Assembly (NCBI GenBank): GCA_030142905.1
Contig: JASJOG010000072.1
Coordinates: 1,270,001-1,334,000, forward strand
Direction: 5' to 3'
Length of the DNA stretch: 64,000 nucleotides
Source of the DNA: Heliopora coerulea
Taxonomy: Eukaryota; Cnidaria; Anthozoa; Scleralcyonacea; Helioporidae
The position numbers and the translations under genes are program-made. Numbering within the stretch: the first letter of the stretch is position 1; each line of letters begins with the position of its first letter. A model generated the notes under the pieces. That model had not been told where the DNA came from. It did no database searches and saw only the letters and a list, made by a program, of their open reading frames with translations. Shown piece after piece: positions 50,701-62,480 of the stretch.

Positions 50701-53700
50701 AATTCGACTAAAAAGTAAAGGGGTTAACGTTTGGTTTTTGACGATTTTTCGACCAATTTCCAACTTTCGAAATAAGGTCCAAATATGAAAGTTTATTGCA
50801 TAGAAAGTAGTTTTGCAGCGATTGGAGTGGTTTTTCGGTGAAATTACGTTGAATATTTTAGGTCGAAAAATTCGACCAAAAAGTAAAGGGGTTAACCTTT
50901 GGTTTTTGACGATTTTTCGACCAATTTCCAACTTTCGAAATAAGGTCCAAATATGAAAGTTTATTGCATAGAAAGTAGTTTTGCAGTGATTGGAGTGGTT
51001 TTTCGGTGAAATTACGTTGAATATTTTAGGTCGAAAAATTCGACCAAAAAGTAAAGGGGTTAACCTTTGGTTTTTGACGATTTTTCGACCAATTTCCAAC
51101 TTTCGAAATAAGGTCCAAATATGAAAGTTTATTGCATAGAAAGTAGTTTTGCAGTGATTGGAGTGGTTTTTCGGTGAAATTACGTTGAATATTTTAGGTC
51201 GAAAAATTCGACCAAAAAGTAAAGGGGTTAACCTTTGGTTTTTGACGATTTTTCGACCAATTTCCAACTTTCGAAATAAGGTCCAAATATGAAAGTTTAT
51301 TGCATAGAAAGTAGTTTTGCAGCGTTTGGAGTGGTTTTTCGGTAAAATTACGTTGAATATTTTAGGTCGAAAAATTCGACCAAAAAGTAAAGGGGTTAAC
51401 GTTTGGTTTTTGACGATTTTTCGACCAATTTCCAACTTTCGAAATAAGGTCCAAATATGAAAGTTTATTGCATAGAAAGTAGTTTTGCAGCGATTGGAGT
51501 GGTTTTTCGGTGAAATTACGTTGAATATTTTAGGTCGAAAAATTGGACCAAAAAGTAAAGGGGTTAACCTTTGGTTTTTGACGATTTTTCGACCAATTTC
51601 CAACTTTCGAAATAAGGTCCAAATATGAAAGTTTATTGCATAGAAAGTAGTTTTGCAGTGATTGGAGTGGTTTTTCGGTGAAATTACGTTGAATATTTTA
51701 GGTCGAAAAATTCGACCAAAAAGTAAAGGGGTTAACGTTTGGTTTTTGACGATTTTTCGACCAATTTCCAACTTTCGAAATAAGGTCCAAATATGAAAGT
51801 TTATTGCATAGAAAGTAGTTTTGCAGCGATTGGAGTGGTTTTTCGGTGAAATTACGTTGAATATTTTAGGTCGAAAAATTCGACCAAAAAGTAAAGGGGT
51901 TAACCTTTGGTTTTTGACGATTTTTCGACCAATTTCCAACTTTCGAAATAAGGTCCAAATATGAAAGTTTATTGCATAGAAAGTAGTTTTGCAGCGATTG
52001 GAGTGGTTTTTCGGTGAAATTACGTTGAATATTTTAGGTCGAAAAATTCGACCAAAAAGTAAAGGGGTTAACCTTTGGTTTTTGACGATTTTTCGACCAA
52101 TTTCCAACTTTCGAAATAAGGTCCAAATATGAAAGTTTATTGCATAGAAAGTAGTTTTGCAGCGATTGGAGTGGTTTTTCGGTGAAATTACGTTGAATAT
52201 TTTAGGTCGAAAAATTCGACCAAATAGTAAAGGGGTTAACCTTTGGTTTTTGACGATTTTTCGACCAATTTCCAACTTTCGAAATAAGGTCCAAATATGA
52301 AAGTTTATTGCATAGAAAGTAGTTTTGCAGCGATTGGAGTGGTTTTTCGGTGAAATTACGTTGAATATTTTAGGTCGAAAAATTCGACAAAAAAGTAAAG
52401 GGGTTAACCTTTGGTTTTTGACGATTTTTCGACCAATTTCCAACTTTCGAAATAAGGTCCAAATATGAAAGTTTATTGCATAGAAAGTAGTTTTGCAGCG
52501 ATTGGAGTGGTTTTTCGGTGAAATTACGTTGAATATTTTAGGTCGAAAAATTCGATCAAAAAGTAAAGGGGTTAACCTTTGGTTTTTGACGATTTTTTCG
52601 ACCAATTTCCAACTTTCGAAATAAGGTCCAAATATGAAAATTTATTGCATAGAAAGTGGGTTTGCAGGGATTGGAGTGGTTTTTCGGTGAAATTACGTTG
52701 AATATTTTAGGTCGAAAAATTCGATCAAAAAGTAAAGGGGTTAACCTTTGGTTTTTGACGATTTTTCGACCAATTTCCAACTTTCGAAATAAGGTCCAAA
52801 TATGAAAGTTTATTGCATAGAAAGTAGTTTTGCAGTGATTGAAGTGGTTTTTCGGTGAAATTACGTTGAATATTTTAGGTCGAAAAATTCGACCAAAAAG
52901 TAAAGGGGTTAACCTTTGGTTTTTCACGATTTTTCGACCAATTTCCAACTTTCGAAATAAGGTCCAAATATGAAAGTTTATTGCATAGAAAGTAGTTTTG
53001 CAGCGATTGGAGTGGTTTTTCGGTGAAATTACGTTGAATATTTTAGGTCGAAAAATTCGACCAAAAAGTAAAGGGGTTAACCTTTGGTTTTTCACGATTT
53101 TTCGACCAATTTCCAACTTTCGAAATAAGGTCCAAATATGAAAGTTTATTGCATAGAAAGTAGTTTTGCAGTGATTGGAGTGGTTTTTCGGTGAAATTAC
53201 GTTGAATATTTTAGGTCGAAAAATTCGACCAAAAAGTAAAGGGGTTAACCTTTGGTTTTTGACGATTTTTCGACCAATTTCCAACTTTCGAAATAAGGTC
53301 CAAATATGAAAGTTTATTGCATAGAAAGTAGTTTTGCAGTGATTGGAGTGGTTTTTCGGTGAAATTACGTTGAATATTTTAGGTCGAAAAATTCGACCAA
53401 AAAGTAAAGGGGTTAACCTTTGGTTTTTGACGATTTTTCGACCAATTTCCAACTTTCGAAATAAGGTCCAAATATGAAAGTTTATTGCATAGAAAGTAGT
53501 TTTGCAGTGATTGAAGTGGTTTTTCGGTGAAATTACGTTGAATATTTTAGGTCGAAAAATTCGACCAAAAAGTAAAGGGGTTAACCTTTGGTTTTTCACG
53601 ATTTTTTCGACCAATTTCCAACTTTCGAAATAAGGTCCAAATATGAAAGTTTATTGCATAGAAAGTAGTTTTGCAGTGATTGGAGTGGTTTTTCGGTGAA

Positions 53701-56700
53701 ATTACGTTGAATATTTTAGGTCGAAAAATTCGACCAAAAAGTAAAGGGGTTAAACTTTGGTTTTTGACGATTTTTCGACCAATTTCCAACTTTCGAAATA
53801 AGGTCCAAATATGAAAGTTTATTGCATAGGAAGTAGTTTTGCAGTGATTGGAGTGGTTTTTCGGTGAAATTACGTTGAATATTTTAGGTCGAAAAATTCG
53901 ACCAAAAAGTAAAGGGGTTAACCTTTGGTTTTTGACGATTTTTCGACCAATTTCCAACTTTCGAAATAAGGTCCAAATATGAAAGTTTATTGCATAGAAA
54001 GTAGTTTTGCAGTGATTGGAGTGGTTTTTCGGTGAAATTACGTTGAATATTTTAGGTCGAAAAATTCGACCAAAAAGTAAAGGGGTTAACCTTTGGTTTT
54101 TGACGATTTTTCGACCAATTTCCAACTTTCGAAATAAGGTCCAAATATGAAAGTTTATTGCATAGAAAGTAGTTTTGCAGTGATTGAAGTGGTTTTTCGG
54201 TGAAATTACGTTGAATATTTTAGGTCGAAAAATTCGACCAAAAAGTAAAGGGGTTAACCTTTGGTTTTTGACGATTTTTCGACCAATTTCCAACTTTCGA
54301 AATAAGGTCCAAATATGAAAGTTTATTGCATAGAAAGTAGTTTTGCAGTGATTGGAGTGGTTTTTCGGTGAAATTACGTTGAATATTTTTGGTCGAAAAA
54401 TTCGACCAAAAAGTAAAGGGGTTAACCTTTGGTTTTTGACGATTTTTCGACCAATTTCCAACTTTCGAAATAAGGTCCAAATATGAAAGTTTATTGCATA
54501 GAAAGTAGTTTTGCAGTGATTGAAGTGGTTTTTCGGTGAAATTACGTTGAATATTTTAGGTCGAAAAATTCGACCAAAAAGTAAAGGGGTTAACCTTTGG
54601 TTTTTGACGATTTTTCGACCAATTTCCAACTTTCGAAATAAGGTCCAAATATGAAAGTTTATTGCATAGAAAGTAGTTTTGCAGCGATTGGAGTGGTTTT
54701 TCGGTGAAATTACGTTGAATATTTTAGGTCGAAAAATTCGACCAAAAAGTAAAGGGGTTAACCTTTGGTTTTTGACGATTTTTCGACCAATTTCCAACTT
54801 TCGAAATAAGGTCCAAATATGAAAGTTTATTGCATAGAAAGTAGTTTTGCAGCGATTGGAGTGGTTTTTCGGTGAAATTACGTTGAATATTTTAGGTCGA
54901 AAAATTCGACAAAAAAGTAAAGGGGTTAACCTTTGGTTTTTGACGATTTTTCGACCAATTTCCAACTTTCGAAATAAGGTCCAAATATGAAAGTTTATTG
55001 CATAGAAAGTAGTTTTGCAGCGATTGGAGTGGTTTTTCGGTGAAATTACGTTGAATATTTTAGGTCGAAAAATTCGATCAAAAAGTAAAGGGGTTAACCT
55101 TTGGTTTTTGACGATTTTTCGACCAATTTCCAACTTTCGAAATAAGGTCCAAATATGAAAATTTATTGCATAGAAAGTGGGTTTGCAGGGATTGGAGTGG
55201 TTTTTCGGTGAAATTACGTTGAATATTTTAGGTCGAAAAATTCGATCAAAAAGTAAAGGGGTTAACCTTTGGTTTTTGACGATTTTTCGACCAATTTCCA
55301 ACTTTCGAAATAAGGTCCAAATATGAAAGTTTATTGCATAGAAAGTAGTTTTGCAGTGATTGAAGTGGTTTTTCGGTGAAATTACGTTGAATATTTTAGG
55401 TCGAAAAATTCGACCAAAAAGTAAAGGGGTTAACCTTTGGTTTTTCACGATTTTTCGACCAATTTCCAACTTTCGAAATAAGGTCCAAATATGAAAGTTT
55501 ATTGCATAGAAAGTAGTTTTGCAGCGATTGGAGTGGTTTTTCGGTGAAATTACGTTGAATATTTTAGGTCGAAAAATTCGACCAAAAAGTAAAGGGGTTA
55601 ACCTTTGGTTTTTCACGATTTTTCGACCAATTTCCAACTTTCGAAATAAGGTCCAAATATGAAAGTTTATTGCATAGAAAGTAGTTTTGCAGTGATTGGA
55701 GTGGTTTTTCGGTGAAATTACGTTGAATATTTTAGGTCGAAAAATTCGACCAAAAAGTAAAGGGGTTAACCTTTGGTTTTTGACGATTTTTCGACCAATT
55801 TCCAACTTTCGAAATAAGGTCCAAATATGAAAGTTTATTGCATAGAAAGTAGTTTTGCAGTGATTGGAGTGGTTTTTCGGTGAAATTACGTTGAATATTT
55901 TAGGTCGAAAAATTCGACCAAAAAGTAAAGGGGTTAACCTTTGGTTTTTGACGATTTTTCGACCAATTTCCAACTTTCGAAATAAGGTCCAAATATGAAA
56001 GTTTATTGCATAGAAAGTAGTTTTGCAGTGATTGAAGTGGTTTTTCGGTGAAATTACGTTGAATATTTTAGGTCGAAAAATTCGACCAAAAAGTAAAGGG
56101 GTTAACCTTTGGTTTTTCACGATTTTTTCGACCAATTTCCAACTTTCGAAATAAGGTCCAAATATGAAAGTTTATTGCATAGAAAGTAGTTTTGCAGTGA
56201 TTGGAGTGGTTTTTCGGTGAAATTACGTTGAATATTTTAGGTCGAAAAATTCGCTCAAAAAGTAAAGGGGTTAAACTTTGGTTTTTGACGATTTTTCGAC
56301 CAATTTCCAACTTTCGAAATAAGGTCCAAATATGAAAGTTTATTGCATAGGAAGTAGTTTTGCAGTGATTGGAGTGGTTTTTCGGTGAAATTACGTTGAA
56401 TATTTTAGGTCGAAAAATTCGACCAAAAAGTAAAGGGGTTAACCTTTGGTTTTTGACGATTTTTCGACCAATTTCCAACTTTCGAAATAAGGTCCAAATA
56501 TGAAAGTTTATTGCATAGAAAGTAGTTTTGCAGTGATTGGAGTGGTTTTTCGGTGAAATTACGTTGAATATTTTAGGTCGAAAAATTCGACCAAAAAGTA
56601 AAGGGGTTAACCTTTGGTTTTTGACGATTTTTCGACCAATTTCCAACTTTCGAAATAAGGTCCAAATATGAAAGTTTATTGCATAGAAAGTAGTTTTGCA

Positions 56701-59700
56701 GTGATTGAAGTGGTTTTTCGGTGAAATTACGTTGAATATTTTAGGTCGAAAAATTCGACCAAAAAGTAAAGGGGTTAACCTTTGGTTTTTGACGATTTTT
56801 CGACCAATTTCCAACTTTCGAAATAAGGTCCAAATATGAAAGTTTATTGCATAGAAAGTAGTTTTGCAGTGATTGAAGTGGTTTTTCGGTGAAATTACGT
56901 TGAATATTTTAGGTCGAAAAATTCGACCAAAAAGTAAAGGGGTTAACCTTTGGTTTTTGACGATTTTTCGACCAATTTCCAACTTTCGAAATAAGGTCCA
57001 AATATGAAAGTTTATTGCATAGAAAGTAGTTTTGCAGTGATTGGAGTGGTTTTTCGGTGAAATTACGTTGAATATTTTAGGTCGAAAAATTCGACCAAAA
57101 AGTAAAGGGGTTAACCTTTGGTTTTTGACGATTTTTCGACCAATTTCCAACTTTCAAAATAAGGTCCAAATATGAAAGTTTATTGCATAGAAAGTAGTTT
57201 TGCAGCGATTGGAGTGGTTTTTCGGTAAAATTACGTTGAATATTTTAGGACGAAAAATTCGACCAAAAAGTAAAGAGGTTAACCTTTGGTTTTTGACGAT
57301 TTTTCGACCAATTTCCAACTTTCGAAATAAGGTCCAAATATGAAAGTTTATTGCATAGAAAGTAGTTTTGCAGTGATTGGAGTGGTTTTTCGGTGAAATT
57401 ACGTTGAATATTTTAGGAAGAAAAATTCGACCAAAAAGTAAAGGGGTTAACCTTTGGTTTTTGACGATTTTTCGACATTTTTCCAACTTTCGAAATAAGG
57501 TCCAAATATGAAAGTTTATTGCATAGAAAGTAGTTTTGCAGCGATTGGAGTGGTTTTTCGGTGAAATTACGTTGAATATTTTAGGTCGAAAAATTCGACC
57601 AAAAAGTAAAGGGGTTAACCTTTGGTTTTTGACGATTTTTCGACCAATTTCCAACTTTCGAAATAAGGTCCAAATATGAAAGTTTATTGCATAGAAAGTA
57701 GTTTTGCAGTGATTGGAGTGGTTTTTCGGTGAAATTACGTTGAATATTTTAGTTCGAAAAATTCGATCAAAAAGTAAAGGGGTTAACCTTTGGTTTTTGA
57801 CGATTTTTCGACCAATTTCCAACTTTCGAAATAAGGTCCAAATATGAAAGTTTATTGCATAGAAAGTAGTTTTGCAGTGATTGAAGTGGTTTTTCGGTGA
57901 AATTACGTTGAATATTTTAGGTCGAAAAATTCGACCAAAAAGTAAAGGGGTTAACCTTTGGTTTTTCACGATTTTTCGACCAATTTCCAACTTTCGAAAT
58001 AAGGTCCAAATATGAAAGTTTATTGCATAGAAAGTAGTTTTGCAGCGATTGGAGTTGTTTTTCGGTGAAATTACGTTGAATATTTTAGGTCGAAAAATTC
58101 GACCAAAAAGTAAAGGGGTTAACCTTTGGTTTTTGACGATTTTTCGACCAATTTCCAACTTTCGAAATAAGGTCCAAATATGAAAGTTTATTGCATAGAA
58201 AGTAGTTTTGCAGTGATTGGAGTGGTTTTTCGGTGAAATTACGTTGAATATTTTAGGTCGAAAAATTCGACCAAAAAGTAAAGGGGTTAACCTTTGGTTT
58301 TTCACGATTTTTTCGACCAATTTCCAACTTTCGAAATAAGGTCCAAATATGAAAGTTTATTGCATAGAAAGTAGTTTTGCAGTGATTGAAGTGGTTTTTC
58401 GGTGAAATTACGTTGAATATTTTAGGTTGAAAAATTCGACCAAAAAGTAAAGGGGTTAACCTTTGGTTTTTCACGATTTTTCGACCAATTTCCAACTTTC
58501 GAAATAAGGTCGAAATATGAAAGTTTATTGCATAGAAAGTAGTTTTGCAGCGATTGGAGTGGTTTTTCGGTGAAATTACGTTGAATATTTTAGGTCGAAA
58601 AATTCGACCAAAAAGTAAAGGGGTTAACCTTTGGTTTTTGACGATTTTTCGACCAATTTCCAACTTTCGAAATAAGGTCCAAATATGAAAGTTTATTGCA
58701 TAGAAAGTAGTTTTGCAGTGATTGGAGTGGTTTTTCGGTGAAATTACGTTGAATATTTTAGGTCGAAAAATTCGACCAAAAAGTAAAGGGGTTAACCTTT
58801 GGTTTTTGACGATTTTTCGACCAATTTCCAACTTTCGAAATAAGGTCCAAATATGAAAGTTTATTGCATAGAAAGTAGTTTTGCAGTGATTGAAGTGGTT
58901 TTTCGGTGAAATTACGTTGAATATTTTAGGTCGAAAAATTCGACCAAAAAGTAAAGGGGTTAACCTTTGGTTTTTGACGATTTTTCGACCAATTTCCAAC
59001 TTTCGAAATAAGGTCCAAATATGAAAGTTTATTGCATAGAAAGTAGTTTTGCAGTGATTGGAGTGGTTTTTCGGTGAAATTACGTTGAATATTTTAGGTC
59101 GAAAAATTCGACCAAAAAGTAAAGGGGTTAACCTTTGGTTTTTGACGATTTTTCGACCAATTTCCAACTTTCGAAATAAGGTCCAAATATGAAAGTTTAT
59201 TGCATAGAAAGTAGTTTTGCAGTGATTGGAGTGGTTTTTCGGTGAAATTACGTTGAATATTTTAGGTCGAAAAATTCGACCAAAAAGTAAAGGGGTTAAC
59301 CTTTGGTTTTTGACGATTTTTCGACCAATTTCCAACTTTCGAAATAAGGTCCAAATATGAAAGTTTATTGCATAGAAAGTAGTTTTGCAGTGATTGAAGT
59401 GGTTTTTCGGTGAAATTACGTTGAATATTTTAGGTCGAAAAATTCGACCAAAAAGTAAAGGGGTTAACCTTTGGTTTTTCACGATTTTTTCGACCAATTT
59501 CCAACTTTCGAAATAAGGTCCAAATATGAAAGTTTATTGCATAGAAAGTAGTTTTGCAGTGATTGAAGTGGTTTTTCGGTGAAATTACGTTGAATATTTT
59601 AGGTCGAAAAATTCGACCAAAAAGTAAAGGGGTTAACCTTTGGTTTTTGACGATTTTTCGACCAATTTCCAACTTTCGAAATAAGGTCCAAATATGAAAG

Positions 59701-62480
59701 TTTATTGCATAGAAAGTAGTTTTGCAGTGATTGGAGTGGTTTTTCGGTGAAATTACGTTGAATATTTTAGGTCGAAAAATTCGACCAAAAAGTAAAGGGG
59801 TTAACCTTTGGTTTTTGACGATTTTTCGACCAATTTCCAACTTTCGAAATAAGGTCCAAATATGAAAGTTTATTGCATAGAAAGTAGTTTTGCAGTGATT
59901 GGAGTGGTTTTTCGGTGAAATTACGTTGAATATTTTAGGTCGAAAAATTCGACCAAAAAGTAAAGGGGTTAACCTTTGGTTTTTGACGATTTTTCGACCA
60001 ATTTCCAACTTTCGAAATAAGGTCCAAATATGAAAGTTTATTGCATAGAAAGTAGTTTTGCAGCGATTGGAGTGGTTTTTCGGTGAAATTACGTTGAATA
60101 TTTTAGGTCGAAAAATTCGACCAAAAAGTAAAGGGGTTAACCTTTGGTTTTTGACGATTTTTCGACCAATTTCCAACTTTCGAAATAAGGTCCAAATATG
60201 AAAGTTTATTGCATAGAAAGTAGTTTTGCAGCGATTGGAGTGGTTTTTCGGTGAAATTACGTTGAATATTTTAGGTCGAAAAATTCGACCAAAAAGTAAA
60301 GGGGTTAACCTTTGGTTTTTGACGATTTTTCGACCAATTTCCAACTTTCGAAATAAGGTCCAAATATGAAAGTTTATTGCATAGAAAGTAGTTTTGCAGT
60401 GATTGGAGTGGTTTTTCGGTGAAATTACGTTGAATATTTTAGGTCGAAAAATTCGACAAAAAAGTAAAGGGGTTAACCTTTGGTTTTTGACGATTTTTCG
60501 ACCAATTTCCAACTTTCGAAATAAGGTCCAAATATGAAAGTTTATTGCATAGAAAGTAGTTTTGCAGTGATTGGAGTGGTTTTTCGGTGAAATTACGTTG
60601 AATATTTTAGGTCGAAAAATTCGACCAAAAAGTAAAGGGGTTAACCTTTGGTTTTTGACGATTTTTCGACCAATTTCCAACTTTCGAAATAAGGTCCAAA
60701 TATGAAAGTTTATTGCATAGAAAATAGTTTTGCAGTGATTGGAGTGGTTTTTCGGTGAAATTACGTTGAATATTTTAGGTCGAAAAATTAGACCAAAAAG
60801 TAAAGGGGTTAACCTTTGGTTTTTGACGATTTTTCGACCAATTTCCAACTTTCGAAATAAGGTCCAAATATGAAAGTTTATTGCATAGAAAGTAGTTTTG
60901 CAGTGATTGAAGTGGTTTTTCGGTGAAATTACGTTGAATATTTTAGGTCGAAAAATTCGACCAAAAAGTAAAGGGGTTAACCTTTGGTTTTCCACGATTT
61001 TTCGACCAATTTCCAACTTTCGAAATAAGGTCCAAATATGAAAGTTTATTGCATAGAAAGTAGTTTTGCAGTGATTGGAGTGGTTTTTCGGTGAAATTAC
61101 GTTGAATATTTTAGGTCGAAAAATTCGACCAAAAAGTAAAGGGGTTAACCTTTGGTTTTTGACGATTTTTCGACCAATTTCCAACTTTCGAAATAAGGTC
61201 CAAATATGAAAGTTTATTGCATAGAAAATAGTTTTGCAGTGATTGGAGTGGTTTTTCGGTGAAATTACGTTGAATATTTTAGGTCGAAAAATTCGACCAA
61301 AAAGTAAAGGGGTTAACCTTTGGTTTTTGACGATTTTTCGACCAATTTCCAACTTTCGAAATAAGGTCCAAATATGAAAGTTTATTGCATAGAAAGTAGT
61401 TTTGCAGTGATTGAAGTGGTTTTTCGGTGAAATTACGTTGAATATTTTAGGTCGAAAAATTCGACCAAAAAGTAAAGGGGTTAACCTTTGGTTTTTCACG
61501 ATTTTTTCGACCAATTTCCAACTTTCGAAATAAGGTCCAAATATGAAAGTTTATTGCATAGAAAGTAGTTTTGCAGTGATTGGAGTGGTTTTTCGGTGAA
61601 ATTACGTTGAATATTTTAGGTCGAAAAATTCGACCAAAAAGTAAAGGGGTTAACCTTTGGTTTTTGACGATTTTTCGACCAATTTCCAACTTTCGAAATA
61701 AGGTCCAAATATGAAAGTTTATTGCATAGAAAGTAGTTTTGCAGTGATTGAAGTGGTTTTTCGGTGAAATTACGTTGAATATTTTAGGTCGAAAAATTCG
61801 ACCAAAAAGTAAAGGGGTTAACCTTTGGTTTTTCACGATTTTTCGACCAATTTCCAACTTTCGAAATAAGGTCCAAATATGAAAGTTTATTGCATAGAAA
61901 GTAGTTTTGCAGTGATTGGAGTGGTTTTTCGGTGAAATTACGTTGAATATTTTAGGTCGAAAAATTCGACCAAAAAGTAAAGGGGTTAACCTTTGGTTTT
62001 TGACGATTTTTCGACCAATTTCCAACTTTCGAAATAAGGTCCAAATATGAAAGTTTATTGCATAGAAAGTAGTTTTGCAGCGATTGGAGTGGTTTTTCGG
62101 TGAAATTACGTTGAATATTTTAGGTCGAAAAATTGGACCAAAAAGTAAAGGGGTTAACCTTTGGTTTTTGACGATTTTTCGACCAATTTCCAACTTTCGA
62201 AATAAGGTCCAAATATGAAAGTTTATTGCATAGAAAGTAGTTTTGCAGTGATTGGAGTGGTTTTTCGGTGAAATTACGTTGAATATTTTAGGTCGAAAAA
62301 TTCGACCAAAAAGTAAAGGGGTTAACCTTTGGTTTTTGACGATTTTTCGACCAATTTCCAACTTTCGAAATAAGGTCCAAATATGAAAGTTTATTGCATA
62401 GAAAGTAGTTTTGCAGTGATTGGAGTGGTTTTTCGGTGAAATTACGTTGAATATTTTAGGTCGAAAAATTCGACCAAAAA
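50701..62480. repeat. Variant-rich right zone of the satellite
   Basis: About 70 monomers with many shared variants. These are GATTGAAGTGG, GCAGCGATTGG, GTTTTTCACG, GTTAACGTTTGG, GTTAAACTTTGG, TTCGATCAAAAAG, TTCGACAAAAAAG, TTGGACCAAAAAG and an extra T in GATTTTTTCG. Variants are mostly seen in several monomers and in fixed combinations. Six of the eight single-T insertions of the whole array lie here. The zone ends abruptly at the LINE junction. Confidence 0.85.
52165..56880. repeat. Tandem duplication of a 15-monomer block (offset ~2521 bp)
   Basis: A string of private variants occurs twice at an offset of 2521-2522 bases (15 x 168 plus inserted T). The pairs are TTCGACAAAAAAG (52385 / 54907), TTCGATC (52551 / 55073), GAAAATTTATTGC with GGGTTTGCAGGG (52636-52669 / 55157-55190), the C-A-C variants (52925 / 55446 and 53093 / 55614), CAC plus six T (53597 / 56118), GTTAAACTTTGG (53750 / 56271), GCATAGG (53825 / 56346) and TTGAAG (54184 / 56705). 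Agreement fails before about 52165 and after about 54350, which bounds the duplicated unit. A few private changes (TTCGCTC at about 56252) postdate it. Confidence 0.8.

Larger units (their letters stand above)
8386..62480. repeat. 168-bp AT-rich satellite array, about 322 monomers
   Basis: Head-to-tail copies of one 168-base unit. Dyad cores at 8386 and 62322 are separated by 53,936 bases = 321 x 168 + 8, and the eight extra bases are exactly eight single-T insertions (near 24448, 31088, 52590, 53601, 56122, 58307, 59482, 61502). No other length change exists in 54 kb. The consensus is 56/168 GC (33%) with 7 CpG against about 4.3 expected from its C and G counts. Landmarks in order: GGTCGAAAAATTCGACC hairpin, AAAGGGGTTAACCTTTGG dyad, TTTTTGACGATTTTTCGACC, TTTCGAAA palindrome, AAAGTTTATTGCATAGAAAG, TTTTTCGGTGAAATTACG. 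Unit length is nucleosome-like and close to many centromeric satellites. A centromeric or pericentromeric role is inference. Confidence 0.97.

Noticed and set aside
8386..62480. CRISPR array or other repeat-spacer system
   Set aside because: Units are 168 bases with no unique spacers, and the context is animal DNA.
8386..62480. CENP-B box (TTCG....A..CGGG) in the monomer
   Set aside because: TTCGAAATAAGGTCC and TTCGGTGAAATTACG match only the TTCG and central A; the CGGG end is absent on both strands.
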